Part shown: positions 8,629-18,423 of the stretch, in pieces
Layout: the number at the start of each line of letters is the position of its first letter
Position numbering within the stretch: position 1 is the first letter of the stretch
Assembly (NCBI RefSeq): GCF_014831675.1
Contig: NZ_VJXY01000058.1
Coordinates: forward strand, 1 to 38,050
DNA length: 38,050 nucleotides
Direction of reading: 5' to 3'
DNA from: Komarekiella delphini-convector SJRDD-AB1
GTDB taxonomy: Bacteria > Cyanobacteriota > Cyanobacteriia > Cyanobacteriales > Nostocaceae
The notes under the pieces: generated by a model
What the model was told of the DNA's origin: nothing
The model's input: only the letters and a program-made list of their open reading frames with translations
Databases searched by the model: none
Program-made: the position numbers and the translations under genes

Positions 8629-11600
8629 GTGAGTATTTCCATGTCACCACTGATTTCCATTGTCATTATCAATTACAACCGGGAGTCTTACATTGAGGCA
8701 GCGATCGCCAGTGTCTTAGAGCAGACATGGCAAGACTTTGAGTTGCTGGTTTGGGATGATGGCTCTACAGATGGAGCAGTGGCGATCGCCTATGAGTATG
8801 CTTACGACCAAGTTAATGGAGTCAATAGCTCACCAGATTATGTTGAAGACTATGATTTATGTCTGCGACTTTCAGAAGTTGCTCAGGTAGAGCACGTCAG
8901 GAAGCTATACTACCACCGTATCCATCCAAGTCATGTCTCCCAGCAATGGCAGATGGAACAGATTTTGCGATCGTCGCAGCAAGTAATTACTCAAGCACTC
9001 CAACGCCAAGGACTCGCCAACCAGTATCAAACCGATGTGATGTCCACAGGTCACTTTATCTTACGGCGCAAACCCTTATCCTCGTTTCTAGGCTCCGCCT
9101 CTGGCGTTTTGAATAAACTAAAGCGGAGCCTCAACACCAGCATTCCCCAACTCAGCCGGAGAATGAGCAGTGTTATGGGATATATTTGCCTAATCGGAGC
9201 CATGAATAGTGGATTAGCCCAAGCACAGCAAATTATTCCCGCTACCGATGGTACAGGCACAATTGTCACTCCCAATGGTAATCGGCTCGATATCAATGGC
9301 GGTAAGACTTCCAGCGATGGAATTAACCTCTTCCATAGCTTTGAACAGTTTGGGATTAAGTTAGAACAAATTGCCAACTTTCAAGCTAATCCTGCTCTCC
9401 AGAATATCCTTGGTCGGATTACAGGCGGGAATGCCTCTATAATCAATGGCTTGATTCAGGTAACAGGTGGTAGCCCTAACCTCTATTTGATGAATCCGGC
9501 AGGATTTATTTTTGGCTCAAATGCTAGCTTAAATGTCCCCGGTGCTTTCACCGCGACAACAGCCAACGGTATTGGTTTTAACAACACTTGGTTCAATGCC
9601 ATCGGTGCTAATGATTACACTGCCTTGGTGGGAAACCCCAACGGATTTGCGTTTACTATGAGCCAGCCAGGGGCGATCGTCAATGCTGGCAATTTGGGGG
9701 TAGGCGTTGGCCAGAGTTTGACTTTATTGGGTGGTACTGTGGTGAATACTGGGCAACTCTCAGCACCCGCAGGACAGATTTTGATCACATCCGTACCAGG
9801 GCAAAATTGGGTGCGTCTTAGTCAGCCAGGAAATCTCTTGAATCTGGAAATTCAGCCCCTCGCCTCTAGTAGTAACCAACCCAACAACTGGACAATTCCC
9901 ATTACCTCTCTACCTGAATTACTGACGGTTGGTAACACTGGGTTATCTGCTAACCCAGATGGAACTGTGCAACTGACGGACTCTACCACGATTCCCACTA
10001 CTGCTACTACTATTGTTGCTGGCAAAGTTGATGTATCAAGCCAAACAGGTGGTGCAGTGAATATTTTCGGTCAACGAGTCGGGGTAATTGGTGCCAATAT
10101 TAACGCCTCTGGGACAAATGACGGCGGTACTGTGAGGATTGGCGGCGATTATCAAGGTAACGGAACTGTCCCGAATGCGGAGCAGACTTATGTTGACTCC
10201 AATTCCACCATTTCTGCTGATAGTAATCTGAGTGGCAACGGGGGACGTGTGATTGTTTGGGGTAACGACACAAACTATTTTGGTAGCATTTCTGCTCGCG
10301 GAGGCACAACAGGGAATGGCGGTTTTGTCGAAGTATCGGGCAAAAACTTCTTGACCTTTAAGGGACAGGTAGATACTTCAGCAGCTAATGGCAATGGCAC
10401 TTTATTGCTTGACCCTAGCACGTTGACTATTCTTGATGCCCCAGCAGGCTCAGGTGATTTTAATGCTATGCCTGTTAATGTTCTGTTTGGGCGTCCAAAT
10501 AGTGGAGCTAACACGATATCGTGGGGAGCGATCGCAAATCTAGGGTTTAGCACAAATATCAACTTACAGACCACAGGAAATATTACGATCAATCCCATCA
10601 CAGGAGCGACGGTTGGAGTAACTACTCCTGGTATGGCTACATTAAATTTGGGTGGTGGTAGTTTTAGCCTGACCTCAAACAGCGGTTCTGTTATCTTTGC
10701 CAAGCCTACTGACACAATTCAGACAAACGGAGGAGCTATTACCATTTCAGGAAGCAGCTTATACTTGGGAAATTTCAATACAAGCGGTGCTGGTATCAAT
10801 AGTGGTAATGTCAACTTGTCTGCGAGTAACGGTAAGATAAATGTCGGCGATATTATCACCAGTAGTAATGGCTACGCTCCTGGAACGGTAAATTTAACTG
10901 CCGTAGACAATATCCACACGAATAATATTAATTCTTCTTCAAATGATACGGGTGGCAATGTAGTAGCAACAACCACTAACGGCAGTATTAATACAAGATC
11001 AATTAACTCATCTGTAGTCAAGACTGGAGGTGGCAGCTTTACAGGTACAGGTGGTGCAGTTAGCTTAACTGCCAAAGACCGCATCATCGTTAATGGTGCT
11101 ATTGATGCTTCAGTAACCGCGACTGGAGTCGATGGTACTGCAATTACTACAGGTGGCAACGTCACCCTCCAGACTAGTAATCCTGCTGGCAGCATTATTC
11201 GGTTTAACAGTATCAACACTCAGGCAATGACGGACTTTAATGGCACTAGCACTGTTAAAGGTGGCAATGTGCAAGTGTTAACGAACGGACTAGTTCAAGG
11301 AAGAGGAGCGATCGCTGGTACGGGTAATACAATCGCTAGTGGTGGAGTGTTTAATTTTATTGATGAGCCAGAAAGTAGTAGTGTTAGCTTTGCACCTCCC
11401 GTAGGCGGTAACATCACAATTCAATATGATGGAGGAGCAAAAAATAAACCGTTGATCATAGGTAATGCTATTAATGGCACAGTAGGGACAATTAATGCTG
11501 GAGGAAGTTCAAATATCCCTCTAGGTAGCAACTTTCCAGTCTTGCCTAATAACGGAAATGCCAGTGGCACTCCAGGCGGCATCACTATTACATCTATCAA

Positions 11601-13356
11601 CACCCCGCCAACACTGACGACATTACCTTTGACATCCAATGCTCAACCCAATCAACCTTTTGTCTTCACATTTAATGCCAATACTAACGATGTCAATCTA
11701 GATAGAACGTCCGTTGTCATTGATAGGATTTTGGCAGGAGAACTGAGGCGAGACAATACCGTTTTAGTCCCTGGAAACACAATAGTTTCTGGTGAGACAC
11801 TCAACTATACACCACCAACTAATACTACAGGACTAATTAATGCTTTCACAGTTAGAGCTAGCGATCGCGTTTCATCCTCAGCACCCATACAAATAGGAAT
11901 CAACGTCAGTTCCCTTCCTGCTCTCCCTCCTTCTTTTTCCACTCCTCCTACCTCTACTCCTTCTCCTACCTCCACTCCACCAGATATTTCTTCCTGCACA
12001 TTTCAATGTGTTCAAAATCCCGGTATACCGCCTGTCACCATTTCCACTAAGACTGATGTCACTATTCTTAATATCGATTACAATCCCGAACTTAAGTTCA
12101 CAACTAGCATTGCAGAACATTTAGACATATCCATTCCTGCGATTAAAACACTAGATGATGCTAGTGAGATTGCTCGCCAAATTGAGAAAGCTACTGGTGT
12201 TAAACCTGCATTTGTTTACATCAGTTTTGTACCTGTAGAGATTCAACCAGAGGCAAATTTAGGCCAAGCTAAATCTACTAAACAATTGAATCCCATACTA
12301 GAGCAAGATAGCGACCAACTAGAACTAGTGGTAGTGACTGGAAAGGGTAAGCCCATACGCAAGCGCATCTCAGAAGCAACGAGAACCAAAGTTCTGGATA
12401 TAGCTCAAGAATTTCGCGATGAAATCGTTAATCCCCGAAACCGTAGCCGCACCGATTACTTAAGTTCATCTCAGCAACTTTATCGTTGGATTATTGCACC
12501 GCTAGACGCAGATTTACAGGCGCGAGGAATCAACAATTTGGTTTTTCTGCCAGACGTTGGGTTACGTTCAACCCCAATGGCTGCTCTCCACAATGGTAAA
12601 GGGTTCCTGGTGGAAAAATACAGTATTGGCTTGATGCCCAGTCTCAGCTTGACTAACACTTTATACAGCGACATTAAAAAATCCGAGATTTTAGCGATGG
12701 GGGTTTCTCTAAGTACTCAAGGTCAAGTGCCTTTACCAGCAGTTCCCATTGAGTTATCAACACTGGTGTCCAAACTTTGGCAAGGCAAGTTGTTGTTAGA
12801 TAAGCAAGCCACCCTAGACAATCTCAAAGTTTTGCGCCGCCACCAACCTTTTGGGATTATTCACATGGCAACCCATGCTGACTTTTCCACTGGTACTTTG
12901 AGCAACTCCTATATTCAACTTTGGGAGGACAAGTTGCGCTTAAACCAGATACGACAGTTACGGTTAAATGATCCCCAAGTCGAAATGCTAGTGCTGAGTG
13001 CTTGTAGAACAGCCTTGGGAAATAGAGAAGCAGAGATTGGGTTTGCAGGTTTAGCTGTACTAGCAGGTGTAAAAACCAGTATTGCCAGTCTTTGGTCGGT
13101 CAGCGATGCTGGTACAGCAGCATTGATGACAAAATTTTATGAAAGTTTAAGGACAGCTCCCATTCGGGCAGAAGCTTTAAGACAGGCTCAGGTGGCTATG
13201 GCCAAAGGGGAAGTTTACGTCAAGAATGGTCAGATACAAGGTTTGAGAACAGTTAGGAGTTTGTCTTTGCCTACTGAAAGTGTTAATGAAACTGAGCAAT
13301 CATTATCCCACCCTTATTATTGGGCAGCTTTCACAATGGTGGGCAATCCCTGGTAA
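8629..13356 (+). CDS. TpsA-type exoprotein with C-terminal CHAT protease domain and N-terminal glycosyltransferase remnant
   Basis: A 1575-residue mosaic. Residues 1-135 are a family-2 glycosyltransferase with its middle missing: the [18 protein letters not shown] and DDGSTDG motifs run almost directly into the late motif [12 protein letters not shown]. Residues 179-199 look like a Sec signal peptide ([17 protein letters not shown]), followed by a filamentous-haemagglutinin TPS domain ([24 protein letters not shown] at 285-296). A long Gly/Asn/Ser/Thr-rich beta-helix runs to about 990. Next come a cadherin-like module (995-1095), a Pro/Ser/Thr linker (about 1096-1121) and a CHAT caspase-like domain (about 1290-1575). 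The CHAT dyad is present: His1416 in HMATHADF and Cys1459 in [13 protein letters not shown] start at 8629 (or ATG 8641) gives the fusion. ATG codons at 9040 and 9163 would instead expose the signal peptide, so an internal start is likely for secretion. The partner transporter is divergent upstream. Export and proteolysis are inferred. Confidence 0.88.
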   Translation: MSISMSPLISIVIINYNRESYIEAAIASVLEQTWQDFELLVWDDGSTDGAVAIAYEYAYDQVNGVNSSPDYVEDYDLCLRLSEVAQVEHVRKLYYHRIHPSHVSQQWQMEQILRSSQQVITQALQRQGLANQYQTDVMSTGHFILRRKPLSSFLGSASGVLNKLKRSLNTSIPQLSRRMSSVMGYICLIGAMNSGLAQAQQIIPATDGTGTIVTPNGNRLDINGGKTSSDGINLFHSFEQFGIKLEQIANFQANPALQNILGRITGGNASIINGLIQVTGGSPNLYLMNPAGFIFGSNASLNVPGAFTATTANGIGFNNTWFNAIGANDYTALVGNPNGFAFTMSQPGAIVNAGNLGVGVGQSLTLLGGTVVNTGQLSAPAGQILITSVPGQNWVRLSQPGNLLNLEIQPLASSSNQPNNWTIPITSLPELLTVGNTGLSANPDGTVQLTDSTTIPTTATTIVAGKVDVSSQTGGAVNIFGQRVGVIGANINASGTNDGGTVRIGGDYQGNGTVPNAEQTYVDSNSTISADSNLSGNGGRVIVWGNDTNYFGSISARGGTTGNGGFVEVSGKNFLTFKGQVDTSAANGNGTLLLDPSTLTILDAPAGSGDFNAMPVNVLFGRPNSGANTISWGAIANLGFSTNINLQTTGNITINPITGATVGVTTPGMATLNLGGGSFSLTSNSGSVIFAKPTDTIQTNGGAITISGSSLYLGNFNTSGAGINSGNVNLSASNGKINVGDIITSSNGYAPGTVNLTAVDNIHTNNINSSSNDTGGNVVATTTNGSINTRSINSSVVKTGGGSFTGTGGAVSLTAKDRIIVNGAIDASVTATGVDGTAITTGGNVTLQTSNPAGSIIRFNSINTQAMTDFNGTSTVKGGNVQVLTNGLVQGRGAIAGTGNTIASGGVFNFIDEPESSSVSFAPPVGGNITIQYDGGAKNKPLIIGNAINGTVGTINAGGSSNIPLGSNFPVLPNNGNASGTPGGITITSINTPPTLTTLPLTSNAQPNQPFVFTFNANTNDVNLDRTSVVIDRILAGELRRDNTVLVPGNTIVSGETLNYTPPTNTTGLINAFTVRASDRVSSSAPIQIGINVSSLPALPPSFSTPPTSTPSPTSTPPDISSCTFQCVQNPGIPPVTISTKTDVTILNIDYNPELKFTTSIAEHLDISIPAIKTLDDASEIARQIEKATGVKPAFVYISFVPVEIQPEANLGQAKSTKQLNPILEQDSDQLELVVVTGKGKPIRKRISEATRTKVLDIAQEFRDEIVNPRNRSRTDYLSSSQQLYRWIIAPLDADLQARGINNLVFLPDVGLRSTPMAALHNGKGFLVEKYSIGLMPSLSLTNTLYSDIKKSEILAMGVSLSTQGQVPLPAVPIELSTLVSKLWQGKLLLDKQATLDNLKVLRRHQPFGIIHMATHADFSTGTLSNSYIQLWEDKLRLNQIRQLRLNDPQVEMLVLSACRTALGNREAEIGFAGLAVLAGVKTSIASLWSVSDAGTAALMTKFYESLRTAPIRAEALRQAQVAMAKGEVYVKNGQIQGLRTVRSLSLPTESVNETEQSLSHPYYWAAFTMVGNPW

Positions 13357-13363
13357 ATAAGTT

Positions 13364-13400
13364 TCAGATCCCCGACTTCTTCAAGAAGTCGGGGATCTGA
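13364..13400. repeat. Perfect 18-bp-arm palindrome after the TpsA-CHAT gene
   Basis: Arms TCAGATCCCCGACTTCTT and AAGAAGTCGGGGATCTGA are fully complementary with one central base. It lies between the convergent ends of the TpsA-CHAT and Uma2 genes, where it could also act as a bidirectional terminator. There is no T-run, and the same sequence upstream of the TpsA gene argues for a dispersed repeat. Confidence 0.8.
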
Positions 13401-13413
13401 ATCAGGCTGATTT

Positions 13414-14097
13414 TTACGAATTAGATGGTATTTTCGCCTTTTGAAACACCTGCTCAGCAGTAAATTCTAATCCTTCAAATAGGATATCTGTGAGTATTTC
13501 TGCTCCCATATAAGTTTGTGGTGCTGCATCTGGGTAAAAAACAGTAATGCTTCTGGCTTTAATATCTACTACCCACACCCGCAGCACCATAGCATCTAAA
13601 TAGTCTTTGGCTTTAGCTGTTATTTGTCCAAACGTTTGTCCTGGTGAGAGAGTCGTAGTCTTCTCTACGAGAGGCTTTGCCAAGGCGGTTTCCGCCGTTA
13701 GCGTAGCGGTAGCGAGTCCTCGAGCGTCTTGCGAACTCTCGAACCCGAAGGGCGAAATAATCTCAATTACCAAATCGGGAGGAACAGGACAAGCTTCGTT
13801 CTCATCCCAGTTTGCTGGTAAACGTTCATAAGAAATGTATAAAATATCCGGTGTTGGCATCCAATCTTTCCCCCGCCGAGTTAATGCAACAGCCCATTCT
13901 GGACATACTTCTCCCCGTCCCTCACAGCATTGCTCAATCTGATTGAGTAGGACGCGGGTAAGCTTAGCGTGAAAAAACTTTGGGGACATTTTGGGAATTG
14001 CCTGACCATCAACGAGTTCGTAGGTGATATCTCCCTCGCCTGGTGGAAGATTCAGAAACTCTTGCAAAGTTAATTGATTGTTGGCTTGGAGGATCAT
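13414..14097 (-). CDS. Uma2 family (DUF820) endonuclease-like protein with in-frame repeat insertion
   Basis: A 227-residue member of the Uma2/DUF820 family, a PD-(D/E)XK-fold group greatly expanded in cyanobacteria. Visible family features are TLQEFLNLP, YELVDGQAIPKMSP and HAKLTRVLLNQI. The core includes TPDILYIS and PDLVIEIISP (the acidic active-site strands), then LRVWVVDIKARSITVF. Between EIISP and PGQTFGQ there is a 36-residue segment (about 13645-13752) that is not family sequence. It is encoded by a GC-rich short dispersed repeat of the GAGAGGCTTTGCC type and keeps the frame, with the Ser-Pro codons present on both sides. The insertion sits close to the catalytic strand, so activity is doubtful. 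The biological role of the family in cyanobacteria is not established. Confidence 0.85.
   Translation of the reverse strand: MILQANNQLTLQEFLNLPPGEGDITYELVDGQAIPKMSPKFFHAKLTRVLLNQIEQCCEGRGEVCPEWAVALTRRGKDWMPTPDILYISYERLPANWDENEACPVPPDLVIEIISPFGFESSQDARGLATATLTAETALAKPLVEKTTTLSPGQTFGQITAKAKDYLDAMVLRVWVVDIKARSITVFYPDAAPQTYMGAEILTDILFEGLEFTAEQVFQKAKIPSNS
13645..13752. repeat. 108-bp short dispersed repeat inserted in frame in the Uma2 gene
   Basis: GC-rich sequence made of GAGAGGCTTTGCCAAG, GCGGTTTCCGCCG and GCGTAGCGGTAGCGAG modules that recur in intergenic regions of this window (5800-5960, about 6060-6090 and 37745-37800). Its length is a multiple of three and it contains no stop in the Uma2 frame. 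Confidence 0.65.
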
Positions 14098-14141
14098 GAC
14101 GCAAAAAAGCGGCTAGCTTGTTTTAATTTTAATTGGGTCAA

Positions 14142-15233
14142 TTACATTCCCTGCAACACTTGCCGGATGATATCCGATGGCACATCATCGGTAACTGTCA
14201 CTACACCAATTTGTGTCGGCAAAACAAACCGTACTTTACCCGCTTTGACTTTTTTATCTAACTGCAAAGCCTCAATAATTGCTTCTATATCCACCCCATC
14301 TGGTAACTTAACTGGTAAACCCGTTTTTTGAATGAGGGCGTTTTGACGTTCGGCGTCTTCCTTTGTCCACATTTCCAAATTCACAGCAATTTGCCCTGCT
14401 GCTACCATGCCAATGGCAACTGCTTCACCGTGGTTTACTAAACGATAACCAGTCAAGCTTTCCACTGCATGACCGATGGTATGACCATAGTTGAGAATTG
14501 CCCGCAGTCCTGCTTCTTTCTCATCTTTGCCAACTACATCAGCTTTGGCTTGACAAGAGCGCGTTAATATACTGTTTACTAGTTCGGCTTTTACGTAGCG
14601 AAGTTGGTCGAGGCGTTTACTCTGTTCCAATTGAGTAAACAATTCGGCATCCCAAATCACGCCGTACTTGATTACCTCTGCCATTCCTGCCTGAAATTCT
14701 CGCATAGGCAGAGTTTTCAATACTTCTGGGTCAATTAATACTAGACGCGGTTGATGGAATGCTCCAATCAAGTTTTTACCGTGGGGATGATTCACGCCTG
14801 TTTTGCCACCAATTGCCGAATCCACCATTGCTAAAAGAGTGGTAGGCACTTGTACAACATTGATACCCCGTAGCCAAGTTGCTGCTGCAAAACCAGTCAT
14901 ATCACCAATTACGCCTCCCCCCAAAGCCACCATTGTGGAAGAACGTTCGAGACGGTTTTCCAAGGCTGCATCGTAGAGCTTTTGAATTGAGTTGAGGGTT
15001 TTGTAGCGTTCACCAGGTGGTAGAGTGCAGCTAGCAAATTCAAATCCAGCAGATGTCAGCGATGTTATTGCTCTTTCGCCATAATGCCTAAAAATCGTCG
15101 GATTAGAAACCAGTAGTACCTTTTTGCCTAGATTCAGACTAGCCATCTGTTGACCTAGTTGATCTAAGCTTGCAGGTGCAATCGCAATCTCATAAGATTG
15201 CTCTGGTAAATTTACATTAATTACAGAAGTCAT
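14142..15233 (-). CDS. aroB: 3-dehydroquinate synthase
   Basis: Second step of the shikimate pathway, converting DAHP to 3-dehydroquinate in the cytoplasm with NAD+ and a divalent metal. The NAD-binding [15 protein letters not shown], the substrate region [17 protein letters not shown] and [10 protein letters not shown] are all present. The metal ligands lie in GMAEVIKYG and [11 protein letters not shown]. The start was set at ATG 15233, giving [16 protein letters not shown] as in cyanobacterial homologues. A longer frame from 15254 adds seven residues (MLVWGWL) with no support. At 363 residues it has the usual length. It is transcribed away from petL, which is divergent 158 bp off. Confidence 0.95.
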   Translation of the reverse strand: MTSVINVNLPEQSYEIAIAPASLDQLGQQMASLNLGKKVLLVSNPTIFRHYGERAITSLTSAGFEFASCTLPPGERYKTLNSIQKLYDAALENRLERSSTMVALGGGVIGDMTGFAAATWLRGINVVQVPTTLLAMVDSAIGGKTGVNHPHGKNLIGAFHQPRLVLIDPEVLKTLPMREFQAGMAEVIKYGVIWDAELFTQLEQSKRLDQLRYVKAELVNSILTRSCQAKADVVGKDEKEAGLRAILNYGHTIGHAVESLTGYRLVNHGEAVAIGMVAAGQIAVNLEMWTKEDAERQNALIQKTGLPVKLPDGVDIEAIIEALQLDKKVKAGKVRFVLPTQIGVVTVTDDVPSDIIRQVLQGM

Positions 15234-15320
15234 TAGCCAACCCCAAACAAGCACCCGTGCGCTGGTATTCTATCGCAATCTTGGCAGGGGGCAGGGGTGC
15301 AAAAGAATAATTCTCTTTCC

Positions 15321-15357
15321 CAATGACAAATGACCAATGACCAATGACTAATGATTC
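15321..15357. repeat. Heptanucleotide tandem repeat (CCAATGA type)
   Basis: Imperfect tandem copies of a 7-bp unit (AATGACA / AATGACC / AATGACT) between aroB and petL, typical of the short tandemly repeated sequences of heterocystous cyanobacteria. Confidence 0.7.
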
Positions 15358-15391
15358 AATAGATTTAGGAAGTATTGTGGAGAAACAATAA

Positions 15392-15487
15392 ATGTTTGGA
15401 GTTATAGCTTATATCGGCTTTTTGGGTTTATTCTTTGGTTTAGCTGTTGGATTGCTGTTTGGTCTACGTGCTGTCAAGCTGATTTAA
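15392..15487 (+). CDS. petL: Cytochrome b6-f complex subunit PetL
   Basis: A 31-codon gene, easily missed because of its size. The product is one hydrophobic helix ([20 protein letters not shown]) followed by a short basic tail LRAVKLI, matching the length, helix position and C-terminal pattern of cyanobacterial PetL. PetL is a single-span thylakoid protein on the periphery of the cytochrome b6-f dimer and helps stabilise it. A GGAG ribosome binding site at 15379-15382 precedes the ATG. It is divergent from aroB and followed directly by a tandem repeat array. Recognition rests on the whole 31-residue pattern, so a different single-helix photosynthetic subunit is only a small risk. Confidence 0.82.
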   Translation: MFGVIAYIGFLGLFFGLAVGLLFGLRAVKLI

Positions 15488-15611
15488 CAGTAAACAGTAA
15501 TCAGTAAACGGTAAACAGTAAACAGTAATCAGTAAACGGTAAACAGTAAACAGTAATCAGTAAACGGTAAACAGTAAACAGTAATCAGTAAACGGTAAAC
15601 AGTTATCAGTC
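15488..15611. repeat. 28-bp tandem repeat array just after petL
   Basis: About four tandem copies of a 28-bp unit built from CAGTAATCAGTAAACGG and TAAACAGTAAA, beginning immediately after the petL stop. The unit is made of TAAACAG(T)-like 7-bp words. Inverted TTTACTGTTTAC copies lie at 15714-15740, 15834-15860 and 27645-27672. Confidence 0.85.
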
Positions 15612-15890
15612 AAGATAATTGGGTTTAAGGGGGTGCTCACTTCTAACTGAAAACTAATAACCCAAAGCCGATTAGTGGCAGGCACTATCCGACGGATTTA
15701 AATCCCCCAACTGTTTACTGTTTACTCTTTACTGTTTACTGCTCAAGATGGCAAGTTAAGCAAAGATACGAAAACTAATAACCCAAAGCCGATTAGTGGC
15801 AGGCACTATCCGACGGATTTAAATCCTCCAACTGTTTACTGTTTACTCTTTACTGTTTACTGCTCAAGATGGCAAATTAAGCAAAGATAC
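15612..15890. repeat. Dispersed element with a 121-bp tandem duplication reaching into glsA
   Basis: Two direct copies, 15649-15769 and 15770-15890, differ at only a few bases. Each runs from GAAAACTAATAACCCAAAGC through CTGTTTACTG runs to CAAAGATAC. The second copy includes the last four codons and stop of the glutaminase gene, so the duplication copied the gene end. The upstream half (about 15612-15720) also appears inverted at 27519-27660, which marks it as a dispersed element. Confidence 0.8.
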
Positions 15891-16806
15891 TCAATTCTAA
15901 CTTTTGCGCTAAAGCCTCAACAAAGGCAAGCCCCGCTACAGGATTACTCACTGCATCCAAAGTGGGACTGTAGCAGGCGATCGCTCCTTCACCTGGTACT
16001 ATTGCTAAGAGTCCACCACCAATCCCAGATTTCATCGGTAGACCAATCTTGACGGCAAACTGAGCAGAAGCTTCGTACAGCCCACAGGTTAACATTAGGG
16101 CGTTAACAATCCGGCGGTGCTGTGATGACAAGGAACTATTTTCACAAGCTAGAAGTTTTCCCAGTCGGGCTAAGTCTTCAACTTTTCCAGATAGACAGCA
16201 TATTTGCTCGTATGTGTCAAGTGCTGTTTCACTATTTTCTAGATGCCCGATTTCAGCAAGATAATTTGCGATCGCTTGATTAGCTGGGGAACGTTTTGAG
16301 CGTACTGAAGTCAGCATTACTTCATCTAACTTTAGCTGACAAAGAGCTAATTGATTGAGCCATTGACAAAATAAAAGAGTGCGTTGACTAGCGTCTTTTC
16401 CTGGTAACTTATCCGCCAGGGTAATTGCTCCACTATTAATCATCGGATTACGTGGTCGTCCGCGATCGGCAATTAGCTGTTCTAAAGAGTTGAATGGTGC
16501 ATCTGATGGTTCAACACCAACCCACTGAAAAACCGCTTCTGCTCCTAGATGTTCTAGCAAATAAAGCAGAGAAAATGTCTTAATAACACTCATTAGTGGG
16601 AACACACGCTCTGTATCCCCAAAATTTATAGTTTGCCCCGATTCACAGCAAATGTGAACTGCAAACCAACAGGGATCAGCCAAAGCTAATAGTGGGATGC
16701 GAGCAGCAACTTGTCCTCGTTCAGCTTGAATTTTAGCTTGTTGTACCCAAGCCGACAACTCTTTAGTAGTTAGTTTGTCAAATCCTTTCACAAAAGATGC
16801 AACCAC
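15877..16806 (-). CDS. glsA: Glutaminase A (serine-dependent beta-lactamase-like fold)
   Basis: Hydrolyses L-glutamine to glutamate and ammonia in the cytoplasm. The catalytic Ser-x-x-Lys pair is Ser73/Lys76 in PLMSVIKTF. Substrate-binding motifs RPRNPMINSGAI (about 117-128), CGLYEASAQFAVKIGLPMKSG and GGLLAIVPGEGAI are all present, and 309 residues is the family's usual size. The 3' end is part of a 121-bp duplication, so the final residues SIFA are encoded in both copies, but only this one is attached to the gene. The start ATG at 16806 fits the family N-terminus, which begins a few residues before the first helix. It is divergent from the thioredoxin/NHL gene across a repeat-filled spacer. 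Confidence 0.93.
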   Translation of the reverse strand: MVASFVKGFDKLTTKELSAWVQQAKIQAERGQVAARIPLLALADPCWFAVHICCESGQTINFGDTERVFPLMSVIKTFSLLYLLEHLGAEAVFQWVGVEPSDAPFNSLEQLIADRGRPRNPMINSGAITLADKLPGKDASQRTLLFCQWLNQLALCQLKLDEVMLTSVRSKRSPANQAIANYLAEIGHLENSETALDTYEQICCLSGKVEDLARLGKLLACENSSLSSQHRRIVNALMLTCGLYEASAQFAVKIGLPMKSGIGGGLLAIVPGEGAIACYSPTLDAVSNPVAGLAFVEALAQKLELSIFA

Positions 16807-16835
16807 GTTAAATTACTAAACATAATTTACCTGTC

Positions 16836-16898
16836 TTAATTACGAATTACGTTAGCGCAGCGTTAGCGACGCAGGAGCGTCATTACAAATTACGAATT
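16836..16898. repeat. AATTACG heptamer repeats enclosing a GC-rich short repeat
   Basis: TAATTACGAATTACG heptamer copies flank a GC-rich core (GTTAGCGCAGCGTTAGCG...GGAGCGTCATT). The same composite, inverted and with a longer core, is at 37709-37820. It occupies most of the spacer between glsA and the thioredoxin/NHL gene and ends four bases before the latter's ATG. Confidence 0.8.
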
Positions 16899-16901
16899 AT
16901 T

Positions 16902-18416
16902 ATGACTCCCCGTGTTAGAGCGCCAGAATTACCACAAAATTACTCTTGGCTAAATACTGATAAATCCTTGTCTCTGAAGCAACTCAGAGGTAGAGTCGTC
17001 ATCTTAGACTTTTGGACATACTGTTGTATCAACTGTTTGCACATTCTGCCAGACTTGAAATATTTAGAACAAAAATATAAAGATAGTCTGACCGTTATTG
17101 GTGTCCATTCTGCCAAATTTGACAATGAAAAGGAAACCGAAAATATCCGCCAAGCTATTCTGCGCTACGATATCGAACACCCTGTTATAGTTGACAGCGG
17201 TTTCCGGGTTTGGCAAGAGTATACAGTGCGTGCTTGGCCGACGTTGATGATTATCGACCCCGAAGGTTACGTGATTGGCTCTGTCTCTGGTGAAGGAAAT
17301 CGTGATGCTTTGGAGCAGCTAATTCAACAGTTAATTCAGCAACACCAAGATCAGGGTACGATTAATTTTCAAGAACTCAGCTTGACTTTAGAAAAACAGC
17401 GCCAACCATTAATTACACCCCTGGCTTTTCCTGGTAAAGTTCTGGCTACTCCAGCGGGTTTATTCATCGCTGACTCTGGACATCACCGCTTAGTTATGAG
17501 TAGCTTTGAGGGCGAAATTTTGCATTTAATTGGTACTGGAAAATCTGGCTTAACCGATGGTGCGTTTTACGAAGCGCAGTTTTTTGCACCGCAGGGAATG
17601 GTGTTTGATGCAGATAATCAGATTCTCTACGTTGCTGATACTGAAAATCATGCTCTGCGACGAGTTGATTTGAAGCGTCAGGTAGTGGAAACCATTGCAG
17701 GAACGGGTGAGCAAAGCCGTAATATTCGCCCTCATGACGGTGCTGGTTTAGAAACCGCGCTGAATTCTCCTTGGGATTTGGTGAAAGTGGGAAATACTTT
17801 GTTTATTGCGATGGCGGGGCCTCATCAAATTTGGCAAATGGATTTGGAAACTGGTGTTATCAAAACTTATGCTGGGACTGGTGCAGAAGCTTGCGTTGAT
17901 GGCTCACTTACTGAATCTGCTTTTGCTCAACCCAGTGGTATAACTAGCGATGGACAGGAGTTATATATTGCTGATAGTGAGGTTAGCTCAATTCGCGCTG
18001 TGGGATTGGTGGAACCGCGTCAAGTTAGAACTGTTTGCGGTAGTGGGGGTTTATTTGGCTTTGGTGATGTTGATGGACAGGGTGAAAATGTGCGATTGCA
18101 ACACTGTTTAGGAGTAGAATACGCTCAAAATTATTTATGGGTAGCAGATACTTACAATCACAAGATTAAATTAGTTAGTCCTAGTGGCAATTGTCAAACA
18201 GTTTTGGGCAATGGTTCTGCGGGTTTGCAAGATGATCAAGGTAAGAATAGCCGTTTTTTTGAACCTTCGGGATTGAGTGCGATCGCTTCATCTTTATACA
18301 TTGCTGATACTAATAACCATGCCATCCGCTGCGTCGATTTGGATACTTTTGAGGTGAAAACTTTGGAATTTCTTAGTTTGTGTGCGCCAGATGTTTGTAT
18401 TCCGCCGAATTTATAA
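16902..18416 (+). CDS. Thioredoxin-like / NHL-repeat protein (NHLRC2 type)
   Basis: A 504-residue protein with an N-terminal thioredoxin-like domain (about residues 1-150) and a C-terminal NHL beta-propeller (about 170-495), the architecture of NHLRC2. The redox motif is WTYCCINCLH, with Cys41, Cys42 and Cys45. The Cys42-x-x-Cys45 pair is the thioredoxin-type active site, and RAWPTLMIIDPEG supplies the cis-Pro loop. The propeller has repeated LYVADTENHALRRVD, LYIADSEVSSIRAV and LWVADTYNHKIKLV blades. No signal peptide is seen, so a cytoplasmic location is likely. The exact role is unknown; a thiol-disulfide function with the propeller as a binding platform is an inference. The start codon follows directly on a heptamer repeat with no clear ribosome binding site. 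Confidence 0.88.
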   Translation: MTPRVRAPELPQNYSWLNTDKSLSLKQLRGRVVILDFWTYCCINCLHILPDLKYLEQKYKDSLTVIGVHSAKFDNEKETENIRQAILRYDIEHPVIVDSGFRVWQEYTVRAWPTLMIIDPEGYVIGSVSGEGNRDALEQLIQQLIQQHQDQGTINFQELSLTLEKQRQPLITPLAFPGKVLATPAGLFIADSGHHRLVMSSFEGEILHLIGTGKSGLTDGAFYEAQFFAPQGMVFDADNQILYVADTENHALRRVDLKRQVVETIAGTGEQSRNIRPHDGAGLETALNSPWDLVKVGNTLFIAMAGPHQIWQMDLETGVIKTYAGTGAEACVDGSLTESAFAQPSGITSDGQELYIADSEVSSIRAVGLVEPRQVRTVCGSGGLFGFGDVDGQGENVRLQHCLGVEYAQNYLWVADTYNHKIKLVSPSGNCQTVLGNGSAGLQDDQGKNSRFFEPSGLSAIASSLYIADTNNHAIRCVDLDTFEVKTLEFLSLCAPDVCIPPNL

Positions 18417-18423
18417 AAGGATG

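Noticed and set aside
15488-15890. CRISPR-like regular repeats
   Set aside because: The repeats are contiguous with no unique spacers between them, the 121-bp unit is a plain duplication, and no cas genes are present.
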